Below, in pieces: positions 23,748-32,904 of a DNA stretch of 64,000 bases. The number at the start of each line of letters is the position of its first letter. The first letter of the stretch is position 1. The position numbers were made by a program, and so were the translations under genes. The stretch is from Martinezella lusitana (lineage in GTDB: Bacteria > Pseudomonadota > Alphaproteobacteria > Rhizobiales > Rhizobiaceae). The stretch lies in NCBI RefSeq assembly GCF_014207095.1, contig NZ_JACHBG010000017.1, positions 1-64,000 of the forward strand. Direction: 5' to 3'. The notes under the pieces are model-generated. The model had not been told where the DNA came from and made no database searches. It worked only from the letters and a program-made list of their open reading frames with translations.

Positions 23748-25621
23748 GTCGTTGCCCTGTGCAGATGAATGGTGAAACGGGTGCCGCTACTGCTGCTCTC
23801 CACCTCGATCCGGCCGCCATAGTCGACGACGATATCCTTGGAAATCACGAGCCCAAGCCCAAGGCCTTTTTCCTTGGAAGTGTTGAACGGTGTGAAGAGC
23901 GAATCGAGAATTGCGGCGGGAATGCCCGGTCCGTTATCTGACACGACGATCTCGACATCGTCGGTCATCTCCCGCACAGAGACTTCGACCTTCGCGCCGT
24001 CTCGACCTTCAAGGGCTTCCAGCGCGTTTTGAAACAGGTTGATGAGAACCTGTTCTAGCCGGATTCTCGTGCCGACGACAGTGAGCCCCGAGGGCGGCAG
24101 CTCGATTTTGAGAGCGTCGAGGCGGCCGGCGAACCGGCTCCTGAGCAGAACAACAGCACCCTCGATGACGGCCTTGAGCTCCACCGGTTCGGGAGCTGTC
24201 CGTCCTTTGCGGGCAAAGGCCCTCAATTCCTCGGTGATTGTTCCGATCCGCTCCGTCAATCCGGCTATGGCGGACAGGTTATGCCTGACGGGATCGATCT
24301 GCTGCCGTTCGAGGAAGATATTGGCGTTCTCGGCATAGGCTCGTATCGTCGCGAGCGGCTGATTGATCTCATGGGCAACGCCTGCGGCGACCTGGCCAAG
24401 GATGGCGAGACGATTGGCCTGCACGAGATCCTGCTGAACCCCCTGGAGCTTCTCTTCCGTCGCGCGATGGTCGGCTATTTCCGCCTCCAGACGGTCGCGG
24501 GCGCGGCTGAGATCATCGGTGCGCTCCAGAACTCGCCGTTCCAGCTCTTCGCGGGCGATCCTGCTGACGGCGATCTGCATGGCGGAGGCATGACGCCTGC
24601 GAAAAAGAAAGGCGGCGAAGACAAGGATCGGTAAAAGCACCGTCAATGCCAGGAAACGTGTCTCCCGCACGGAGGATGTCACGGCCGGACCTGTCGGTAT
24701 CAGATAGCCGAGTTGCCACGGGGTTGACGGGACCGCGGTCGTCAGTCGCAAATATTCATCGGCGCTGCTACCGGGCAAAACAGCGCGGACGATGGTCGTA
24801 TCGGGGTCGATCGTCTCTGGGCGGCTGATTGGCAGCGGCGAAAGGGGGGCCGCGCCAAACTGCAGGCTCTTGCGAATAACAGCCGCTTCGTCACGTGAAA
24901 ACGGTGCCGTTGTCATGAAGCGCCACGAGGGCAGGTTGGTGATCAGGACGACACCGCGCTCATCGGTGACGTAGGCAGGGCGGCCGCTTTCGCTCCAATC
25001 CGCCTCCAACTGATCGAACTCCATCTTGACCACGACGACGCCCAAAGCGGAGCCGGCATCGCCGACCCGGCGGGAAATATAGAGACCCGGCCGATTGCTG
25101 ACCGTGCCGAGCGCATAATGCTCGGCGGTTCCGGTCTCCATGGCCTTGCGGAAATAATCGCGAAACGAATAGTCGTTGCCGACGAAGCTCAGCGGCTCGC
25201 GCCAATTGCTCGAGGCCATGGCGATGCCGTCCTTGCCGACGACATAAAGAACCGCTGCGCTCGTGCCGGAGACCAGACTCTCCAGCTTGCGGTCGAGTGC
25301 GGCCACGGCGTCAGTCTGTCGCTCGGCCAGAGCATCGCGCACCTGCTGATCGTCCGCTAACAGCAACGGTAGTGCGCGTGGCCGCTCCAGCACCGCTCGC
25401 AAGAGGGCAACCTTGAGGTTCGCATCCGTGTGCCCCTGGCGTTGCAATCCTTCGATGGCCGTCAGGCGCCCGTAGAGGCTGGCACCGTACAAGGCGGCGG
25501 CGATGATGGCGGCCGATAACAGCGCGAAGACAAGCCAGACCTGCCGGGATCGCCGTCCCAACTGCTCTGGCGTCAAAAATCGTTCACTCACCGGTCGCTG
25601 CGGCATGAGTATATTGTGCAT
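23744..25621 (-). CDS. dctB: DctB, C4-dicarboxylate sensor histidine kinase
   Basis: 625 residues from the ATG at 25621 (an upstream start at 25666 is possible). A transmembrane helix near residues 25-50, a periplasmic double-PAS/Cache sensor of about 270 residues, a second helix near 315-335 (FLALTVLLPILVFAAFLF), a coiled coil, the phosphoacceptor box AHEINQPLATIRAYAE, and the ATPase domain (NLFQNALEAL, SDNGPGIP, GLGLGLVISKD). DctB senses periplasmic C4-dicarboxylates, together with DctA, and phosphorylates DctD. Genes dctB and dctD overlap by 4 bases. Confidence 0.95.
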   Translation of the reverse strand: MHNILMPQRPVSERFLTPEQLGRRSRQVWLVFALLSAAIIAAALYGASLYGRLTAIEGLQRQGHTDANLKVALLRAVLERPRALPLLLADDQQVRDALAERQTDAVAALDRKLESLVSGTSAAVLYVVGKDGIAMASSNWREPLSFVGNDYSFRDYFRKAMETGTAEHYALGTVSNRPGLYISRRVGDAGSALGVVVVKMEFDQLEADWSESGRPAYVTDERGVVLITNLPSWRFMTTAPFSRDEAAVIRKSLQFGAAPLSPLPISRPETIDPDTTIVRAVLPGSSADEYLRLTTAVPSTPWQLGYLIPTGPAVTSSVRETRFLALTVLLPILVFAAFLFRRRHASAMQIAVSRIAREELERRVLERTDDLSRARDRLEAEIADHRATEEKLQGVQQDLVQANRLAILGQVAAGVAHEINQPLATIRAYAENANIFLERQQIDPVRHNLSAIAGLTERIGTITEELRAFARKGRTAPEPVELKAVIEGAVVLLRSRFAGRLDALKIELPPSGLTVVGTRIRLEQVLINLFQNALEALEGRDGAKVEVSVREMTDDVEIVVSDNGPGIPAAILDSLFTPFNTSKEKGLGLGLVISKDIVVDYGGRIEVESSSSGTRFTIHLHRATT

Positions 25622-25647
25622 GTTTTCGCTCGATCTGTAAATCAATC

Positions 25648-25665
25648 TGTGCGGATTGTCGCACA
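25648..25665. promoter_or_regulatory. Putative DctD upstream activator site
   Basis: Dyad TGTGCG-N6-CGCACA in the dctB-dctA intergenic region, about 75-90 bases upstream of the -24 element, the usual place for an enhancer bound by a sigma-54 activator. The site lies only about 27 bases from the dctB start, so DctD could also affect dctBD. The match to DctD sites is by position and symmetry, not from a computed motif. Confidence 0.6.
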
Positions 25666-25738
25666 ATTGATGCCGCGAGGGTCGATGATAAAACTATAAA
25701 TCGTTTTAAATCATATAGTTATATGGATGGAACGAGAT

Positions 25739-25754
25739 TGGCACGCTCATTGCT
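25739..25754 (+). promoter_or_regulatory. Sigma-54 (-24/-12) promoter of dctA
   Basis: TGGCACG-N4-TTGCT at 25739-25754, an almost perfect RpoN promoter with GG at 25740-25741 and GC at 25752-25753. It lies about 85 bases before the dctA ATG and faces dctA. Confidence 0.9.
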
Positions 25755-25839
25755 ATGGGAGAAAGAACAGTCGGAGGCTGTTGAATTCTAGTCGTCGCCC
25801 GGAGGGCCGAGAGATCGGTTGGGCTTAACGGAGGACATC

Positions 25840-27168
25840 ATGATTGCTCCCATCGCTGCCGCCGATACGCGCGGCAAACTTCCATTCTACCGGCATCTCT
25901 ACGTGCAGGTGCTTACCGCCATCGCTGCGGGTATCCTGCTCGGCCACTACTATCCACAGTTCGGCGCTTCGCTTCAGCCGCTTGGCGATGCCTTCATCAA
26001 GCTCGTGCGCATGGTCATCGCGCCGGTCATTTTCCTGACGGTCACCACCGGCATCGCCGGGATGTCGGATCTCAAGAAGTTCGGCCGGGTTGTCGGAAAA
26101 TCGTTCATCTATTTCCTGACCTTCTCGACCCTGGCGCTGATTGTCGGCCTTATCGTCTCGAACGTCGTGCAGCCGGGTGCCGGCATGCATATCAACCCGG
26201 CGACGCTGGATACGAAGGCCGTCAACAACTACGCGGCGCAGGCGCATGAGGCCACCGTCGTCGGTTTCCTGATGAACATCATTCCGGACACAATCGTCGG
26301 CGCATTCGCCAAGGGCGATATTCTTCAGGTGTTGTTCTTCTCCGTCATCTTCGGTATCGCGCTTGGCGCAGCAGGTGAACGCGGCCGCCCGGTTGCCGAT
26401 TTCCTGCAGGCGCTGACGACCCCGATCTTCCGCATGGTCGCCCTGCTGATGAAGTTTGCACCCATCGGCGCCTTTGGCGCCATGGCCTTCACCATAGGCA
26501 AATATGGCATCGGAACGATCGCCAACCTGGCATTTCTGATCGGAACCTTCTACGCCACGTCGCTCCTGTTCGTGCTCGTCGTGCTCGGCGCAGTCGCCCG
26601 CTACAACGGCTTTTCCATTCTTGCGCTGATCCGCTACATCAAGGAAGAGTTGCTGCTCGTGCTTGGCACGTCCTCTTCCGAAGCGGCATTGCCCGGCCTG
26701 ATGAACAAGATGGAGCGCGCCGGCTGCAAACGCTCGGTCGTGGGTCTTGTTATCCCAACAGGCTATTCCTTCAATCTCGATGGCACCAATATCTATATGA
26801 CGCTGGCAGCACTGTTCATAGCGCAGGCGACCGATACGCCGCTGTCGCTCGGCGACCAGATCCTGCTGCTGCTGGTCGCCATGCTGAGTTCCAAGGGTGC
26901 CGCCGGCATCACGGGCGCCGGCTTCATTACCCTCGCAGCTACGCTTGCCGTCGTACCCTCGGTCCCGATTGCCGGCATGGCTCTGATCCTTGGTATCGAC
27001 CGTTTCATGTCCGAGTGCCGCGCCCTGACCAACTTCGTCGGCAATGCCGTCGCGACGATTGTCGTTGCGCGTTGGGAGAACGAGCTCGACCAGACGAAGT
27101 TCGCCGCCGCCATGGCTGGCCAATTGAGCGAGGACATCGAAGTGCCGGCATTGCAACCGGCCGAATAG
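25840..27168 (+). CDS. dctA: DctA, C4-dicarboxylate:cation symporter
   Basis: 442 residues of the dicarboxylate/amino acid:cation symporter family with about eight membrane helices and two re-entrant loops. Diagnostic motifs are LVRMVIAPVIFLTVTTGIAGM, LGTSSSEAALPGLMNKME (serine-rich loop) and GYSFNLDGTNIYMTLAALFIAQ. It takes up succinate, malate and fumarate and is required for nitrogen fixation in rhizobial nodules. ATG at 25840 was chosen for GGAGG 9 bases upstream; an earlier in-frame start at 25819 lacks one. Driven by the sigma-54 promoter at 25739. Confidence 0.95.
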   Translation: MIAPIAAADTRGKLPFYRHLYVQVLTAIAAGILLGHYYPQFGASLQPLGDAFIKLVRMVIAPVIFLTVTTGIAGMSDLKKFGRVVGKSFIYFLTFSTLALIVGLIVSNVVQPGAGMHINPATLDTKAVNNYAAQAHEATVVGFLMNIIPDTIVGAFAKGDILQVLFFSVIFGIALGAAGERGRPVADFLQALTTPIFRMVALLMKFAPIGAFGAMAFTIGKYGIGTIANLAFLIGTFYATSLLFVLVVLGAVARYNGFSILALIRYIKEELLLVLGTSSSEAALPGLMNKMERAGCKRSVVGLVIPTGYSFNLDGTNIYMTLAALFIAQATDTPLSLGDQILLLLVAMLSSKGAAGITGAGFITLAATLAVVPSVPIAGMALILGIDRFMSECRALTNFVGNAVATIVVARWENELDQTKFAAAMAGQLSEDIEVPALQPAE

Positions 27169-27193
27169 GTCTCCCATCAATTCTCCGCAATGC

Positions 27194-27223
27194 GAAGCGG
27201 CCCTGCGGGGCCGCTTCCGGTTT
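27194..27223 (+). terminator. Terminator after dctA
   Basis: Ten-bp stem GAAGCGGCCC/GGGCCGCTTC (27194-27203 with 27208-27217) with a tight TGCG loop, followed by CGGTTT. The T-run is short, so termination may be partial. Confidence 0.6.
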
Positions 27224-27462
27224 CAATACCTGCTCGGCTTGCCGCTCACCGCACGGATCGAGCCAAGCGCATCATCAACAGCGATCTTCATAAAACTGTC
27301 ACTCCAACGGCTCACAGCATGATGCTGACAAGGCCGAGTATCGATAGGGCCAGATGCGGGGACAGGAGGGGAGCGTGGCGCTGATGATTTTGGTGAGGGC
27401 GCTCCTGCGGACTTCCGGGCGGAATGCCCGCTCGCAGCAGCATAGCGAGTAGTTGTGGCGAT

Positions 27463-27999
27463 ATGGCATCGTCAGCGCAGGACAAGGGCTTGAGGCGTTC
27501 GGAGAATTTTCTCTCCGAGCTGGCATCTCACGCCGACGCACTGTTTCGCGGGCGCTTCTACGAACAATATGCGGCGATCTGCTACAGAAAACTGCCGGAA
27601 GGGCCGATCGTCGAGGTTCTTATCGTCACGAGCCGGGAAAGCGGCCGGTGGATCATACCAAAGGGCTGGCCCATGAAGGGTAAGAAACCGTATGAGGTCG
27701 CAGCGATCGAGGCTTTCGAGGAAGCGGGTGTGGGCGGCAAGGTGAAGAAGAAGGCCTTTGGATATTTCACCTATCTGAAGCAGTTAACCGACGGCAGCGA
27801 TGTTCCCTGTGTCGTCGCAACGCATCTGCTCGAAGTTGCGCAGGTTTTTCAGGATTTTCCCGAGCGCGGCCAGCGTCGCAGCGAGTGGGTTTCCTTCATC
27901 GAGGCGGCAAGTCGCGTGCGGGAGCCCGAGTTGAAAGGACTTCTGCTCGCCGCGGAGCGCAAGATACTGAAATCGATCGGCAAAAGGCAGCCGAGCTAA
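27463..27999 (+). CDS. Nudix hydrolase
   Basis: 178 residues; start at ATG 27463 (MASSAQDKGLRRSE), with 27424 as an alternative. The Nudix region is PKGWPMKGKKPYEVAAIEAF followed by EEAGVGG at about residues 66-92. The EExG core that binds metal is intact, but the first glutamate of the GX5E part is not evident, as in DIPP/Ndx-type members with the PKGWPM signature. Such enzymes hydrolyse dinucleoside polyphosphates or inositol polyphosphate-like substrates. No operon partner. The substrate cannot be assigned from sequence. Confidence 0.82.
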   Translation: MASSAQDKGLRRSENFLSELASHADALFRGRFYEQYAAICYRKLPEGPIVEVLIVTSRESGRWIIPKGWPMKGKKPYEVAAIEAFEEAGVGGKVKKKAFGYFTYLKQLTDGSDVPCVVATHLLEVAQVFQDFPERGQRRSEWVSFIEAASRVREPELKGLLLAAERKILKSIGKRQPS

Positions 28000-28291
28000 T
28001 CACTTCAATTTGATGGATGTCGGCACTCCATCGTTGGCGCCAGCCCTGAATTCATTCCTGACCTAAGCCGCGCCATCGCAGGCGTTTGCCGGTACATCGG
28101 CATTCAAGGAGCAGGCGAGCCGCGACCCAGGATATTGGCAGCTATGCGCTTGCCCGCTTGCCTACGCCGCATTGATGCCTATATTGACGCAGCATTCGGC
28201 CATATTTGTTGCGGTCGAAGTGCTCCATGGCTGCAATAGCTGCCTTCACCCGGCATTCATACTGCCGGTGGACTTTGGAAGGAGAAATTTC

Positions 28292-28537
28292 ATGTCCATT
28301 ACTCAGAATAATATCGATAGTTCAAAGGCTTCCACCGTTCCCCATGGTGAAATTGCAGCTGCCGTCCGGCAGGCGCGCGAAGCCATTGGCTACACGATCG
28401 CCGATCTTTCCGAGACCTGTGGTCTCACCAGCGAGGAAATCGTCGACATAGAAGCCGGCGCCGATTCCGACCCCGCAAAGCTTCGGCGAATTGCCGCTGC
28501 GTTGCAGGTTGCCCCTTCGACTTTCTTCGTCGTTTGA
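28292..28537 (+). CDS. Small XRE-family helix-turn-helix protein
   Basis: 81 residues with one XRE/Cro-type HTH (about 20-78): EIAAAVRQAREAIGYTIADL, SETCGLTSEEIVDIEAG, ending with PAKLRRIAAALQVAPSTFFVV. ATG at 28292 is preceded by GGAAGGAG. The DNA-binding domain fills the protein, so there is no sensor domain. It stands alone with a hairpin at 28546-28569 (stem GGCGCGCCC/GGGTGCGCC) after the stop. Target genes unknown. Confidence 0.8.
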   Translation: MSITQNNIDSSKASTVPHGEIAAAVRQAREAIGYTIADLSETCGLTSEEIVDIEAGADSDPAKLRRIAAALQVAPSTFFVV

Positions 28538-29057
28538 GCATAGAGGGCGCGCCCCGATCAGGGTGCGCCTCCAAAAATCCGCGGCGTCGGTTTCCGCAAC
28601 AGATTTCCATTCTGAATTTCAAAAGTTCTTTAGCTGATCGAAATTTGATCGCGCCGCTCACGCGCCTTCGATCCCATGTCGAGCGATGAAGAAGCTCGAC
28701 GCGCGTCATCGCTCATGCTGTCTGGCAAAGATGCGGGAAGGGGGCGCATCGCTACGTCCAGCACGGTGATGTTGCTTTTGATTTCGCCAGCCATCAGGCT
28801 TTTATATGGAGCTTAGATCGAAGTGAGACGGCGTTCTCTCCGGCAAGGCAGACGGCATTAGTCTTACTCATTTTCCAAGCGTGAGCTGCCTATTCCATTA
28901 GGTCTCCGCTTGTGTTGGTGGCATTCCTTTGTTGCCTAACATTTCCCTCCCAAGGAATTTTGTAAATCAACGTTTCCCGCGTCGAAGTTTCCGTATTAGT
29001 GCCGTAAAACCGTTCTTTTCAGGGGATCGATAATTTGTATAACGGTTGGAAAACGGG
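28538..29057. other. 520-base intergenic region before the two-component genes
   Basis: No gene supported. It contains the hairpin at 28546-28569 without a T-run and a weaker one (GTCGAGC/GCTCGAC near 28678-28701). It becomes AT-rich over the last 130 bases, consistent with the promoter of the response-regulator gene. Confidence 0.5.
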
Positions 29058-29798
29058 ATGAAACCTATGACCGCGAGCGCTGCGCCGGATATTTTGATAG
29101 TGGATGACGACCACGAAATCCGCTCGCTCCTCAGCCGATATCTGGAGGAGCAAGGGTTTCGCGTGTCGACGGCAAGTGATCTTCGCGGCTGTAACGATGC
29201 CCTCAATCGCAGGCACCCCGATTTGATAGTCCTGGATGTGATGCTTCCGGACGGCTCTGGGCTCGATCTCTGCCGCGACTTGCGCAACCGCCGGCCGCGG
29301 GTGCCTGTCATTCTGTTGACGGCACTCAAGGAAGACATCGATCGAATTCTTGGGCTTGAGATTGGGGCTGACGATTATCTCGGCAAGCCGTTCAATCCTC
29401 GCGAGCTGGCGGCGCGCATTCGCGCCGTACTGCGCCGTACGACAGAAGATCTTTCACCCGAACCCGAACAAAGGCGATATCAGTTCGGGGATATGATGCT
29501 CGATCCGCAGCTTCGCCGTGTCACAAGAGATAACGGCGAAGTCATATCTTTGACTGGCGCCGAATTTGACCTTCTCAAGGCCTTTCTGGAGCGCGCTGGG
29601 CGGCTATTGTCACGCGATCAATTGCTCGATTTGACACAAGGTCGCGACCGCGACCCGGCAGACCGTTCGATCGACGTGTTGATGAGCAGATTGCGCCGCA
29701 AGCTCTCGGAAACAGCGGAAGAGCCGATCTTCAGAACGATCCGCAACGGCGGCTATCAGCTCGTCGTGCCGGTTACGGCGATGAAGGGCGATTCATGA
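29058..29798 (+). CDS. OmpR-family response regulator
   Basis: 246 residues. Receiver domain about 10-125 with acidic DDD at 16-18, phosphoacceptor D60 (LIVLDVMLPDGSG) and GKPFNPREL carrying the conserved lysine; C-terminal winged helix about 145-240 (LTGAEFDLLKAFL, RSIDVLMSRLRRKL, IRNGGYQLV). ATG at 29058 follows GGAAAACGGG; the TTG at 29046 is also possible. Its stop overlaps the histidine kinase start by 4 bases. The nearby Spy-like gene at 31837 is a reasonable target, which would make this an envelope-stress system of the CpxR kind; that is inference. Confidence 0.9.
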   Translation: MKPMTASAAPDILIVDDDHEIRSLLSRYLEEQGFRVSTASDLRGCNDALNRRHPDLIVLDVMLPDGSGLDLCRDLRNRRPRVPVILLTALKEDIDRILGLEIGADDYLGKPFNPRELAARIRAVLRRTTEDLSPEPEQRRYQFGDMMLDPQLRRVTRDNGEVISLTGAEFDLLKAFLERAGRLLSRDQLLDLTQGRDRDPADRSIDVLMSRLRRKLSETAEEPIFRTIRNGGYQLVVPVTAMKGDS

Positions 29799-31060
29799 GA
29801 TCGCTAGGTGCACGGCTGGCGCTGCTCCTGCTCACGGCCATCGTTCTCGTCGTCATTTCCTCGTCTTTTGTCGCAAGCTTCGTCATGCGTGGGCCACGGC
29901 CGAACATGATGATTCAGCCGATGGCGCGTCAACTTTCCATTATGGCAACATTCGCCGAAAAGGATCGGGCGTCTGCAACTTCGGCCGGACTGGTCGTCTC
30001 GCCCAAGCCGGCCGAAGGCCCTCGGGATGAGGAGCTGTCTCGCTTTCTCATGGAGGCGCTACTCCGAATTTCCGGCATGCGCGAGGCGGTCATATCGCAC
30101 CAGTCGACGGGCGGTTTGACTGCGTCGCTGAAGCTTGCCGACGGCGCTTGGCTTGTCATGCCGATGCCGCAACACGGCCCACCGCCGGGCGGCTGGAAGG
30201 TTCTTGCCGAATGGCTTGGCCTGATCATCATCGGTAGCGTACTGGTGTCGATCTTCGCGGCATCCAAGATCATGAAACCGCTGCGTTTGCTGGAGCAGGC
30301 CGTGGCCGCCGTCAATCCCGACGGCACGCTGCCGCATATACCGGAGACGGGCCCCGGCGAAATTCGCGTCACCGCACAGGCGCTCAACGGGCTTTCGGCC
30401 AGGGTGAAGGCCGCCACGGAAAGCCGAATGCGGCTTGTTGCCGCTGCAGGGCACGATCTCAGAACACCTATGACGCGGATGCGTTTGCGTGCGGAGTTTA
30501 TTCAGAACGATGAAGAGCGACACAAATGGCTCGCCGATCTCGAGGAGCTCGACCGAATAGCCGATAGTGCCATCAGGCTAGTGCGCGAGGAGATCTCCAG
30601 CGACAGCCTCGAACAGGTCAGGCTCGACACGATCGTCGGGGATATCGTCACCGAGCTGAAGGCCATCGACATGAATGTCGAAAGTGGCGAGCTTGAGCTT
30701 GCGACGATCAGCGCGGGGCCCCTAGCCGTTACAAGAGCGCTGCGCAATCTTCTCATCAATGCCGCGACGCATGGACAATCGGCCCTGGTTACGGTCACCC
30801 ATCTCGGTAGCAGGGCTGTGGTGCGGATTATCGACACCGGCCCCGGCATTCCTGAGGAGCGGCTCAATCAGGTCTTCGAACCGTTCTTCCGCATCGACAT
30901 TGCAAGACAAAAATCTTTTCCGGGTGCCGGCCTCGGCATGGCGATCGCGCGCGAGATCGTCACGCGCTTCGGCGGAGAGATCACTGTACGCAACCGGCAG
31001 CCAACCGGCTTGGAGCAGGTGGTATCGTTCAAGAGTGTCGACAGTAAATTCGCCGGTTGA
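29795..31060 (+). CDS. Membrane sensor histidine kinase
   Basis: 421 residues. First membrane helix about 8-30, periplasmic loop of about 110 residues rich in proline and methionine (GPRPNMMIQPMARQ, MPMPQHGPPPGG), second helix about 145-165, a HAMP linker, H box GHDLRTPMTRMRLR, N box NLLINAATHG, and ATP-lid motifs DTGPGIP and GAGLGMAIAREIV. Partner of the OmpR-type regulator with which it overlaps. The methionine-rich loop would suit a metal or misfolded-protein signal, but this is not established. Confidence 0.9.
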   Translation: MRSLGARLALLLLTAIVLVVISSSFVASFVMRGPRPNMMIQPMARQLSIMATFAEKDRASATSAGLVVSPKPAEGPRDEELSRFLMEALLRISGMREAVISHQSTGGLTASLKLADGAWLVMPMPQHGPPPGGWKVLAEWLGLIIIGSVLVSIFAASKIMKPLRLLEQAVAAVNPDGTLPHIPETGPGEIRVTAQALNGLSARVKAATESRMRLVAAAGHDLRTPMTRMRLRAEFIQNDEERHKWLADLEELDRIADSAIRLVREEISSDSLEQVRLDTIVGDIVTELKAIDMNVESGELELATISAGPLAVTRALRNLLINAATHGQSALVTVTHLGSRAVVRIIDTGPGIPEERLNQVFEPFFRIDIARQKSFPGAGLGMAIAREIVTRFGGEITVRNRQPTGLEQVVSFKSVDSKFAG

Positions 31061-31836
31061 GCGAAAACGATCCGGGGATCGTAATAGGTCGAGCGGGCCG
31101 TTACATGGCGGCTTTCGAAAGTATGACCATCATTGTGTAGTCGCCTTGCTTGTTCTCGTGTCGGATTAGTTTCGAATCATCAAGGATAAGTTCGCTAAAA
31201 TTCATGTCTTACTTGCGTAGATTTTTCGAAGCATCCAATGGATGATAATATGAAATTAAGTTTGTAGAGCTTATTAAATAATAATACTCAGAATAGAAAA
31301 GCCGAGACATTAAATTTCGTCAAAATGCCTAATTTCAGCAACATTCAGAAATGTTCAGCCCGTCGACTCCTGTAGAATTACAGTCGATCAACATGCTTGG
31401 CTCAATCAGGCATTGATCGCCCCGCGTACCCGGCTTCGTCACGACGCCCCCAACACGAATGGCGAAGCCGGATTACCTCCTGAAGGCGCGGTGAAAATAC
31501 TTCCACGCTGTCGATCGCGAGGCAAAGGCCCGACGAATCTATCTGTTCGTCAGAGCCGAAACAAATCCTGCAATGAGACAATTATAGGATTTCAGCGAGG
31601 CGGGGCTTCACTGCATCAGCAGCTTGTCCATCAGGCCCCACGTTCAGGGGAAATGGGCGATGTTGCACGCACCATATTGGCTCGGGAACGCCGGCGGGGC
31701 ATTCCCGAGCCATTCGGCTCCTAAAGGAGCCGCTCCTTCCAACCGATTGGGGGCGTCCGGGAGGAACCTGTTCGGTTGGGGGCAGAGAGCAAATGGTCCT
31801 GCTGTCTTGGCTAGGAAGGTGAATCCGGCAGACCCT
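31061..31836. other. 776-base intergenic region with two strong hairpins
   Basis: The first 320 bases are AT-rich and hold no credible gene. The distal part carries two adjacent perfect hairpins: GGCTCGGGAA/TTCCCGAGCC (31679-31688 with 31702-31711) and CGGCTCC-TAAA-GGAGCCG (31715-31732). An open frame at 31413-31724 has no RBS and an unlikely composition. A structured RNA or the 3' region of the Spy-like gene are possible explanations. Confidence 0.4.
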
Positions 31837-32487
31837 CTAGCGCCGATTACGGAATGGGCGAGGCTCAGGAACGAGTGATCGTTCTGCATTTTCCAACTTG
31901 GCAAGCTGATCGGCGGTGAGCACGCTGCGCAACGCGGTCGCCTTGTCCTTGAGCACGGTCGCCTTAGCGGCGCGATCGAGCGCGAAATCGGCGATGCGCT
32001 CGCCGAACAGCTCATTCTGCTTGTCCGGCTGGTTATCGCCGTCGTGATCGGATGGAGGCGTCGTATCGTCGCTCGGCATCGGTGATCCAGGCTGCCTATG
32101 CCGGGGAAAAGCTAGGAAATCGGTCAGCGCGCTGGTGTAATCTCTCCAGGCATCGAGCTGATTGCTGCGAATACCGATCAACGTTTCCAGAGCTGATAGT
32201 TTGCCGGCAATCTCCAAAGCGAGGTTTGGCCCGCGGGCGAACCCGCCGGGAGGCCCGAAAGGCCGCATTGGCCCACCATCGCCAAAGTTCATCATCGGAC
32301 CGCCCGGATGCGGACCGGGCCAAGACCAGGCGGGCGGCGGCGTTGGGTCTGGTGCAGGTTGATCAGCTTCGACGCCAGCGGGTGGTTGCGCCTGCGTCGT
32401 TGCTGGTGGCTCGGCGGCAAACGCCGAAACACTTGCCCCGGCCATGGCTGTCAGCAGCAAAGTTGCGACGATGTATCGTTGCCTCAT
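31837..32487 (-). CDS. Spy/CpxP-like periplasmic protein (LTXXQ family)
   Basis: 216 residues from the ATG at 32487 (MRQRYIVATLLLTAMAGA), preceded by AAGG at 8 bases; an upstream ATG at 32505 is also in frame. Sec signal peptide cleaved near AFAAEPP. A proline/glycine/methionine-rich stretch (about 30-85) precedes a helical part ending in LTADQLAKLENAERS, the LTxxQ motif of Spy/CpxP-type chaperones. The family binds unfolded proteins in the periplasm. It is convergent with a two-component system 776 bases away. Confidence 0.75.
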   Translation of the reverse strand: MRQRYIVATLLLTAMAGASVSAFAAEPPATTQAQPPAGVEADQPAPDPTPPPAWSWPGPHPGGPMMNFGDGGPMRPFGPPGGFARGPNLALEIAGKLSALETLIGIRSNQLDAWRDYTSALTDFLAFPRHRQPGSPMPSDDTTPPSDHDGDNQPDKQNELFGERIADFALDRAAKATVLKDKATALRSVLTADQLAKLENAERSLVPEPRPFRNRR

Positions 32488-32904
32488 GTTCAGTGCCTTC
32501 ATCATTATGAACTGACGCCGAAGCTATGCAGGCTGCATGAACGCAATAGGTCTCAAGATTTCCCAATGTTTCATGGGAACGGGATGTTGCGAACAAAGTT
32601 TGCTGATCGCGGCGCGGCAATATTTCGTTACAAATTTGCCGCCGCGGAGGTGGCGCTACGGAGAGGATTTCTCCCCAAAAGCGGCAAGGGAGGCGTGCGA
32701 TAGAATCGTAAGGAGGGGGATAAAACCTTGGGGGGTTGACCGGCGGTCTCCGATTACCAATCTCCGTCATCAAAGAATCCGTTAATTGCGGTGTACTTCC
32801 AATTCCTTGTCGACATTTTGCCTACAAGATCATTAGTGTCGACACCGCAGCGCCGCGTGGGGCGCAAAACGCATTCGACTGAGAATATTGAGGAGAGTTG
32901 AAGA
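32488..32904. other. 417-base divergent promoter region
   Basis: Lies between the divergent Spy-like and M24 peptidase genes. A G+C-rich inverted repeat (GATCGCGGCGCGGCAA near 32609 against TTGCCGCCGCGG near 32637) encloses an AT-rich loop. No gene is supported; short open frames on the plus strand are shadows or lack an RBS. Confidence 0.45.

Noticed and set aside
25825..27180. 451-residue minus-strand frame opposite dctA
   Set aside because: Exact shadow of dctA; arginine/aspartate-rich sequence with no motif.
31413..31724. 103-residue plus-strand frame
   Set aside because: No ribosome-binding site and an unlikely composition; overlaps strong hairpins.
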